Assembly (NCBI GenBank): GCA_029880325.1
Contig: JAOUOP010000007.1
Span: 62,001-126,000, forward strand
From: Myxococcales bacterium
Lineage (GTDB): Bacteria > Myxococcota_A > Polyangia > Polyangiales > JAFGIB01
Direction: 5' to 3'
DNA length: 64,000 nucleotides
The notes below the pieces were generated by a model. It saw only the letters and a list, made by a program, of their open reading frames with translations. It was not told the origin of the DNA and made no database searches. Every line of letters starts with the position of its first letter. Within the stretch, counting starts at the first letter, position 1. Both the position numbers and the translations under genes were made by a program. Shown one piece after another: positions 58,898 to 64,000 of the stretch.

Positions 58898-61623
58898 AGC
58901 ACCGTCTTCTCCATGCTCGCGGTCGCGCCGCTCGAGGTACTGCCGCCCACCACGTAAATGAAAGCGCTCTCCACGGCGCCTCCGGCGAGATAACGGGGAG
59001 TCAATAGGCGCACGCCCTCGTTATTCCAGTTGATCAGCTCGGGAACGCTGCCCGGGTCGATCTCGGCCTTGACGTTGCCATCGCTGGGCGCCGACTGCGC
59101 GCCCCCGAAGGCGAAAAGCGAACCGCCACCGGCAACACCGGCGTAGCCCGCGCGCGGCGGCGTCATCGAGACCGTCTCACTCCAGCTCAAATCGCCGCCG
59201 GCGACGACTTCGGCCACGTCGACATTGGACGAGCCGGCACCACCAGCGGCGTAGACGTAGGTCACGCCCGCAGGCACCTGCACCGCTTCGACGTGGGTGA
59301 CTGCGTAGGCGCTGAGTTCGGAGCGCGCCGCCGACAGTGCGCCGCCGCCACCGACCCACGACGAAGCAGCCTGATGGCTGGAGTCGGCCGCCACCGTGAC
59401 GCCCAGTCGCTCCCAGCTGGCCAGCGCGCCCGAGCCGTCGCGACCACCGATGGCGTAGAGATGCCAGAGGGAGGCGTCGACCGGATCGCGTGCCGCCGTC
59501 AATCCGGGAGCCTCGCGGGCTTCGGAGAGCTCGCCCAGCGCCATCCAGACGCCCGTGGCGCCCAGGGGCAGAGGAGAGCCGCCCTCGAGGGAGCCGGACG
59601 TGCGGGTGTCTTCGTAGGAGGTGATGTCGCCCCCTTGCACCTCGGCCAGCAGCTCGATTTCCCCCACGGCCTGCTCGCCGCTTTCGCTGCGGTAGATGCG
59701 GTAGCCCTTGGCGCCCGGCACCGCTTCCCAGATCAGGGTCGGCACCAGTGCCCCCTCGATGCGATCGGAAAGCGTAATCGCCAGGGGATCGCCCGCCAGG
59801 GTTTCACCGCCCGGATTGGACGGATCGTCGTCGGCCATGACGGCGCTGATGCGATAGTACCAAACGCCGCTGCCGATGCCCTCGCCTTGTTCGGCGCGCC
59901 GGGCGGCCACGTCGGTGATCGCCGGCGCCGCCAGCGGATCGAGCACCTGGGCCCGCAGGACCGAGCGCGTGGGCTGCGAGCCGTCATTGCCGCCGACGAG
60001 GTAGAGGTAGCGGCCGATGCGGGCGACGGCTGCCAGCGTGCGCGGCCCCGGCAGCGACACCGGCTGCTCGAACCACGTGCCGGGTTCACCGAAGATGTCG
60101 ATGGGCGTGCTCTCGACCGAGGCCGTGGCCCCCGAAGGGCTGCCATCGTCGCCGCCGATGGCGTAGAGGAAGCGCGCGGCGCGCGTGACGCGGGCGGCTG
60201 CCACCGCCGGGGCGCGCCGCGCGCGGGTCATCTCGGGCCCCGAGGAGAACTCGTTGAGGTTCAATGAGGGGTTGGCGATGCCGATGGCCGAGTACTCGAA
60301 GTAGCTACCGTCGGCGTTGTGCACGGTGACCACGCAGACGGTGCCCTGGTCGAGGGAGCTGACGTCGAGCGTGAAGTCGAAACTGCTGGCACTACCGCCA
60401 TCGATAAGTTGCCCATCGAGGGTCAGCTCGCCACCGCCGGGAGAGCGGCACAGGGCGGCGACTGCGCTCGGAGCGAGGTTTTCGCCATCGACGGTCATGG
60501 TCTTGATGCCGTCGTTGCGCAGGTAGTTGGGGGTGACGCTGTCGACCACAGGCGGGGCGTTGGCGGTCACCTGGAATGCGGCTTCCAGGATGCCCACCTT
60601 GCCGTCGGGGTTGACCACGATGAGGTCGTAGCTGCCGACCGGCAGTCCCGAGGGCACCACACCCGTGAGCCTATCGCCGCTGACAAAGGCCACCGAGCTG
60701 AGCGTGCTAGCAACGGTGCCAGGGCCGGGATCGACTGGATTGAGGTAGGCCCGGGGCACCTGCGCAAAGCCGCTGCCGCTGATGGTCACCGGTGTCGGGG
60801 CGTCGCTGAAGCCAAAGCGCGGGTCGATCTCCGCCAGGAGGCTCGGCTCCACCGTATCGGTCACGCGCACGCCTTCGACGAGGGTGGCCTGGCAGCCGTT
60901 TGCGCTCGTGACTCGCAGTGAACAGGTGCCGGGAGCCGCGCCCGCCGGTACGATCGCCTGCAGACGATTGTTGCGGTCGGGGTCGGCGGTGAAGTCCAGG
61001 TTGACCTCGGCCCCGCCCTCGCATTCGACCAAATCCACGGCCTCGACGATGCCCAGATTCACGCCGTAGACCGTGATCTGCGTGGCGATGCCGTCGTAGA
61101 CCACGCCGGGGTCGGCCCAGAAGACCAGTAGGCCGTCGGCCAATACCGTCAGCCGAATCGGGCCTCCCTCGGCGCGGGTTCCGTCGGGGTTTGTCACCGT
61201 CACGTCGTACTCGCCCGAGGTCAGGCCCAGGCTGGCGCGCGTGGTGAAGTGCAACTCGGTCTGCGAGACCCATTCCACGTCTTCATCGGCGATGCAGATG
61301 GGCTCGGCGTCCGATACCGTCTCACCGTCGGCGCCGCTGACGCGGGTCAAGCAGACCTCGGGCATCTGAATGCGCGCGTCCTTGGTGGCTCCGTCGACCA
61401 CCATGGGGCTAAGCTTCGTGCCATGGATCACAAAGGACTGCAGCTCGTCGCCGCAATAGGTCAGCTCATCCTCCTCGACGGTAGGCTCCTTTGGCCCCTT
61501 GAGACGATGGCTGCAGGCGACTGCACAAACCTGCAGCACCAACGCAGAGATGAGCATGGCCCTGCCCCGACCAGGCCGAATTGGGCTAAAGCCGCAGCGG
61601 GCTCTGTGGGCAGGTTCTGACAT
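58894..61623 (-). CDS. IPT/TIG and Kelch-repeat surface lipoprotein
   Basis: 909 residues. The start ATG at 61623 supplies a basic n-region (SPIRPGRGR) for the lipoprotein signal LISALVLQVCAVAC (Cys37); the ATG at 61557 would lack it. Several IPT/TIG Ig-like units follow (about 60-450: GIATQITVYGVNLGIVEAVDLVECEGG, APTPVTISGSGFAQVPRAYLNP, APPVVDSVTPNYLRNDGIKTMTVDGENLAP). The C-terminal half shows Kelch/propeller repeats (ARFLYAIGGDDGSPSGATASVES, RYLYLVGGNDGSQPTRS, WHLYAIGGRDGSGALASWER) and a fibronectin-like unit (GVWYYRISAVMADDDPSNPGG). Such proteins are surface adhesins or receptors. Lies between a small lipoprotein gene and a barrel gene; the stop overlaps the latter. Confidence 0.85.
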   Translation of the reverse strand: MSEPAHRARCGFSPIRPGRGRAMLISALVLQVCAVACSHRLKGPKEPTVEEDELTYCGDELQSFVIHGTKLSPMVVDGATKDARIQMPEVCLTRVSGADGETVSDAEPICIADEDVEWVSQTELHFTTRASLGLTSGEYDVTVTNPDGTRAEGGPIRLTVLADGLLVFWADPGVVYDGIATQITVYGVNLGIVEAVDLVECEGGAEVNLDFTADPDRNNRLQAIVPAGAAPGTCSLRVTSANGCQATLVEGVRVTDTVEPSLLAEIDPRFGFSDAPTPVTISGSGFAQVPRAYLNPVDPGPGTVASTLSSVAFVSGDRLTGVVPSGLPVGSYDLIVVNPDGKVGILEAAFQVTANAPPVVDSVTPNYLRNDGIKTMTVDGENLAPSAVAALCRSPGGGELTLDGQLIDGGSASSFDFTLDVSSLDQGTVCVVTVHNADGSYFEYSAIGIANPSLNLNEFSSGPEMTRARRAPAVAAARVTRAARFLYAIGGDDGSPSGATASVESTPIDIFGEPGTWFEQPVSLPGPRTLAAVARIGRYLYLVGGNDGSQPTRSVLRAQVLDPLAAPAITDVAARRAEQGEGIGSGVWYYRISAVMADDDPSNPGGETLAGDPLAITLSDRIEGALVPTLIWEAVPGAKGYRIYRSESGEQAVGEIELLAEVQGGDITSYEDTRTSGSLEGGSPLPLGATGVWMALGELSEAREAPGLTAARDPVDASLWHLYAIGGRDGSGALASWERLGVTVAADSSHQAASSWVGGGGALSAARSELSAYAVTHVEAVQVPAGVTYVYAAGGAGSSNVDVAEVVAGGDLSWSETVSMTPPRAGYAGVAGGGSLFAFGGAQSAPSDGNVKAEIDPGSVPELINWNNEGVRLLTPRYLAGGAVESAFIYVVGGSTSSGATASMEKTVL

Positions 61624-61780
61624 GCCCTGACGCAGTACGCCGTCCACGGCGGACGCACTCGCGGGCGAAGGGGGAGCTTCGACGTGAGATGGCATTGCTG
61701 TATGGAAGCGGTGGGCGGGCCATCGGTTGAAAGACAATGTCCCTTTTCTGCCGATCGGGGGCGCTGCGCTGCGCTGTGCT

Positions 61781-62428
61781 TCAGGGCAGCGCCGACCAGG
61801 CGATGCCGGCCGCCAGCGGCAGCCGCAGGCGAAAGCCGCCGGCCAGGGCAAACGCTGTTTCGCCGCCGACCCGCCTGAGGCCTCCACCGAGGAAAAAGCC
61901 CACCCCACCGCGACCGAAGGAGACGCCCCGATGCTGGGGTCTGTAGCCGGTTCCCATGCGCGGGCCGTCGCGGCGAAAGCTCCACTCCACCACGGCACCG
62001 GCGTCGAGACCAAAGCCCAGGGCGTCGCGCCCCGGCCCCGTGCTCCACAGGGGACCGGCGCCCAGATACGGCCCGAGGCGCGCTTGCCCGACGCCCCCGG
62101 CGATCCACGGGTAGCCCTCGAGCTGGAGCTGCAGGGCGTGCAGGTAGGCGCTGCGCCAATAGGGCAGATCGGCCACGTAGCCGACGCCCAGGTCGAAGCG
62201 CCGCATGGAGCGCGCGTCGAAGGGGGCGAGCGGCCGCAGCGAGACCTCGAAGCGGCCACTGGGCACCGGACCGGCCTGCTTCAGCTCGTCGTCGACTACG
62301 CCGACGCGCTGGTCGAGGCCGCCGACGCCCAGGTGCATCACCACGGGCGGCGAAGCATAGGGCACGCAGCCCGGGCCGAGCACCGACACCAACCACAGCC
62401 CGAGCGACAACACCCCCGTGCGCACCAT
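61781..62428 (-). CDS. Surface lipoprotein, barrel-like
   Basis: 215 residues. Lipobox LGPGC (Cys21) after MVRTGVLSLGLWLVSV. The mature part is glycine- and aromatic-rich with strands: RRFDLGVGYVADLPYWRSAYLHALQLQLEGYPWIAGGVGQARLGPYLGAGPLW, DALGFGLDAGAVVEWSF, GVSFGRGGVGFFLGGGLRRVGGETAFALAGGFRLRLPLAAGIAWSALP. The repeated G-x-G pattern recalls beta-barrel proteins, but a lipobox makes it a lipid-anchored outer-leaflet protein instead. It is 157 bases upstream of the IPT/Kelch gene on the same strand, probably in the same operon. Function unknown. Confidence 0.65.
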   Translation of the reverse strand: MVRTGVLSLGLWLVSVLGPGCVPYASPPVVMHLGVGGLDQRVGVVDDELKQAGPVPSGRFEVSLRPLAPFDARSMRRFDLGVGYVADLPYWRSAYLHALQLQLEGYPWIAGGVGQARLGPYLGAGPLWSTGPGRDALGFGLDAGAVVEWSFRRDGPRMGTGYRPQHRGVSFGRGGVGFFLGGGLRRVGGETAFALAGGFRLRLPLAAGIAWSALP

Positions 62429-62521
62429 GGCGAGCAGTATGCGCGATTTCCCGCTGAATTGGCGCCCCCCTGGGCGGCTTCGAATTGACAGCGCGGGCGC
62501 GGTGCCCGATCACCGCAGCCG

Positions 62522-64000
62522 ATGCGGCTCGCTCCTTATCTGGCGTTCTTCCTTTCCGGCGCCTCGAGCCTGATCTTCCAGATGATCTGGAGCCGCATGC
62601 TCCACCACGTCTTCGGCTCGTCGTCGGTGGCGATCTCGTCGGTGGTGTCGATCTTCATGGGCGGGCTGGGGCTGGGGGCCTTTCTCTTCGGCCGCTACGC
62701 CGACCGCATCCGCAAGCCGCTGCAGCTCTACGCCTGGGCCGAGCTGGGCGTGGCCGTCTTCGCCCTGGCCGTGCCCTGGCTGGTGCGTCCCGACGGTTGG
62801 CTGGCGTGGGTCAACGCAGCCCTGCGCCACCAGCTGGGCGCCGAGTCGGGCGCCTTCATGGTGGCGCGCTTTCTGTGCATCGTGCCGGTGCTGATCGTGC
62901 CGACCACGCTGATGGGCTCGACGCTGCCGCTGCTGTCGCGCCACTTCGTTTCGAGTAGTGAACGGGCCGACAGCGCCAGCGCCCGCGTGGGCACGCTCTA
63001 CGCGGTCAACACCGCCGGCGCCGTCATCGGCGTGCTGCTGGCCGGCTTCGTGCTGATGCCGAACTTCGGCGTGCGCGCGGCCAACTTCACGGCCGTGGGC
63101 ATGAATCTCTCGCTGGCGGCGTTGATCTTCGCCCTTTCCCGCTACCTGCCGGCCGCCGCCGGCGCCGCCGCCACCCGGAGGCCCGCAAACGACGCGAGCG
63201 AGGCGCCGGTCGAGCTTCCGGCCCAGGCGCCCTACCCGCGTTCCATCCGCCTGGTGGCCGCCCTGTGCTTCGCGGTCTCGGGGCTGTGTTCGCTGGCCTA
63301 CGAAGTGGTCTGGTCGCGCGCCCTGATCAATACCATCGGCGCTTCGGTCTACGCCTTCGCACTGATCCTGATGACCTTTCTGGTCGGCATTGCGGGCGGC
63401 AGCGCCATCGCCTCGCACCTGGCAACGCGTGCGCGCGGCCAGCTCGGCGGCCTCGCCCTGGTCGCCGCCCTGACCACGCCCGTGGCCCTGTTGCCCCTGG
63501 CCATCCGCCATGGGCTCGTCGCCTACGCCGCCAGCAGCGGGCTCGCGCTCGCGGCCATCGGGCTGTCGCTGCGCACCGGACGCAAACGCGTGCAGCAGCT
63601 GGCCCTGCTCGATGCCGATGCCACCCAGAACTCCGGCGCGGGCCATGGCGGTGCGCCGCTCCTGCTTGCGCTGCCCGCGACCACGGCCCTGGTCGTCGCC
63701 GTCTACGACCAGAGCCGCCTGGGTTGGATCCTGCTGGCCGTGGTGCTGAGCGTGACGGCGCTGTTGCTGGTGCTGACGCTGCTGCGCGGTCGCGACCTGC
63801 TGCTGCTCGCCGCCTGCCAGCTCTACATCGCCGCCGCCACCTTCGTCAGCGACCTCTTCGCCGACGAGATCTCGCTGACCTTCGCCTCCATGGTGGTACC
63901 GCTCTACGAAGCCCTGGGCGAGCACGTCGACCGCGTGATGGCGCTGATGTTCGTGACCTCGGGCCTGTGCGTGCTGCCCTCGGCCCTGGGCATGGGTGCC
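62522..64000 (+). CDS. Fused MFS/spermidine-synthase-like membrane protein, 3' end outside window
   Basis: 493 codons are visible and the frame is open to the window end. The protein starts MRLAPYLAFFLSGASSLIFQMIWSRMLHHVFGSSSVAISSVVSIFMGGLGLGAFLFGRYADR, the signature of the membrane half of fused MFS/spermidine synthase proteins, with helices continuing in pairs: LIVPTTLMGSTLPLLSRHFV, GTLYAVNTAGAVIGVLLAGFVLMPNFG, and later LCFAVSGLCSLAYEVVWSRALINTIGASVYAFALILM, which repeats the first motif. The C-terminal methyltransferase-fold (spermidine synthase) domain, if present, lies outside. Transport or polyamine role is unproven in such proteins. Divergent from the surface lipoprotein operon. Confidence 0.85.
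   Translation, partial: MRLAPYLAFFLSGASSLIFQMIWSRMLHHVFGSSSVAISSVVSIFMGGLGLGAFLFGRYADRIRKPLQLYAWAELGVAVFALAVPWLVRPDGWLAWVNAALRHQLGAESGAFMVARFLCIVPVLIVPTTLMGSTLPLLSRHFVSSSERADSASARVGTLYAVNTAGAVIGVLLAGFVLMPNFGVRAANFTAVGMNLSLAALIFALSRYLPAAAGAAATRRPANDASEAPVELPAQAPYPRSIRLVAALCFAVSGLCSLAYEVVWSRALINTIGASVYAFALILMTFLVGIAGGSAIASHLATRARGQLGGLALVAALTTPVALLPLAIRHGLVAYAASSGLALAAIGLSLRTGRKRVQQLALLDADATQNSGAGHGGAPLLLALPATTALVVAVYDQSRLGWILLAVVLSVTALLLVLTLLRGRDLLLLAACQLYIAAATFVSDLFADEISLTFASMVVPLYEALGEHVDRVMALMFVTSGLCVLPSALGMGA

Noticed and set aside
62510..63925. Long minus-strand ORF under the last gene
   Set aside because: It is rich in Gly, His, Gln and Arg and is antisense to the multi-helix MFS/spermidine-synthase-like protein, whose frame is open to the window end.

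Overview
The window is GC-rich bacterial chromosome, densely coded on both strands, with no rRNA, tRNA, CRISPR array, phage or transposon that I can recognise. The gene families point to a myxobacterium-like member of Myxococcota (old Deltaproteobacteria): a Ser/Thr kinase with the HRDVSPQN catalytic loop and PEGA repeats, a CFI-box C-terminal protein, AgmX-type C-terminal domains, a PATAN (DUF4388) protein, sigma-54 type IV pilus control and many lipoproteins. I cannot resolve the order or genus.

Layout. 1-7.5 kb: metabolite repair (nnr, cut by the window start), an ECF sigma factor, a rhodanese-ThiF/MoeB protein, the clpS-clpA pair and an F420-type LLM oxidoreductase. 7.6-10.7 kb: a small lipoprotein and a tetrapyrrole operon (fused cobA-hemD, then hemB). 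10.8-15.7 kb: secreted and lipid proteins (CFI-box protein, CDP-alcohol phosphatidyltransferase, DUF192 lipoprotein, cyclophilin lipoprotein). 16-20.2 kb: glycosyltransferase, methyltransferase, TPR-HTH protein and a PATAN-J-domain fusion. 20.2-26.6 kb: a HEAT/PQQ-propeller lipoprotein pair and a membrane-anchored NAGPA-like protein. 26.8-33.9 kb: PEGA kinase, then a type IV pilin block (pseudopilin, TPR membrane protein, pilA, second pilin, pilR-like regulator), with a sigma-54 promoter and a possible enhancer palindrome upstream of pilA. 33.9-37.4 kb: a small coupled gene, an L7/L12-like-domain membrane protein, and a TMTC-like glycosyltransferase with an AgmX-like partner. 38-43.5 kb: four tightly overlapping envelope genes ending in a large membrane sulfatase-superfamily protein with HEAT repeats. 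43.5-44.2 kb: a disturbed gap with an ORF remnant, a short tandem repeat, an AT-rich island and a strong hairpin. 44.2-51.6 kb: a yfgM-like/bamB pair, a small barrel-like protein, comEA, and a cca-cpsB-LPG-synthase-TM operon. 51.8-64 kb: a C-terminal processing peptidase, thrH, a histone-H1-like protein, a FliA/WhiG-like sigma factor, an IPT/Kelch surface lipoprotein operon, and a fused MFS/spermidine-synthase protein cut by the window end.

Many neighbouring genes are coupled by 4-base (ATGA or GTGA) or 1-base (TGATG) overlaps, which defines the operons clearly. The parts most worth following up are the 38-43.5 kb envelope operon, the three pilin-like proteins that share an EF-hand-like loop under sigma-54 control, the L7/L12-like membrane protein, and the H1-like protein near an alternative sigma factor.
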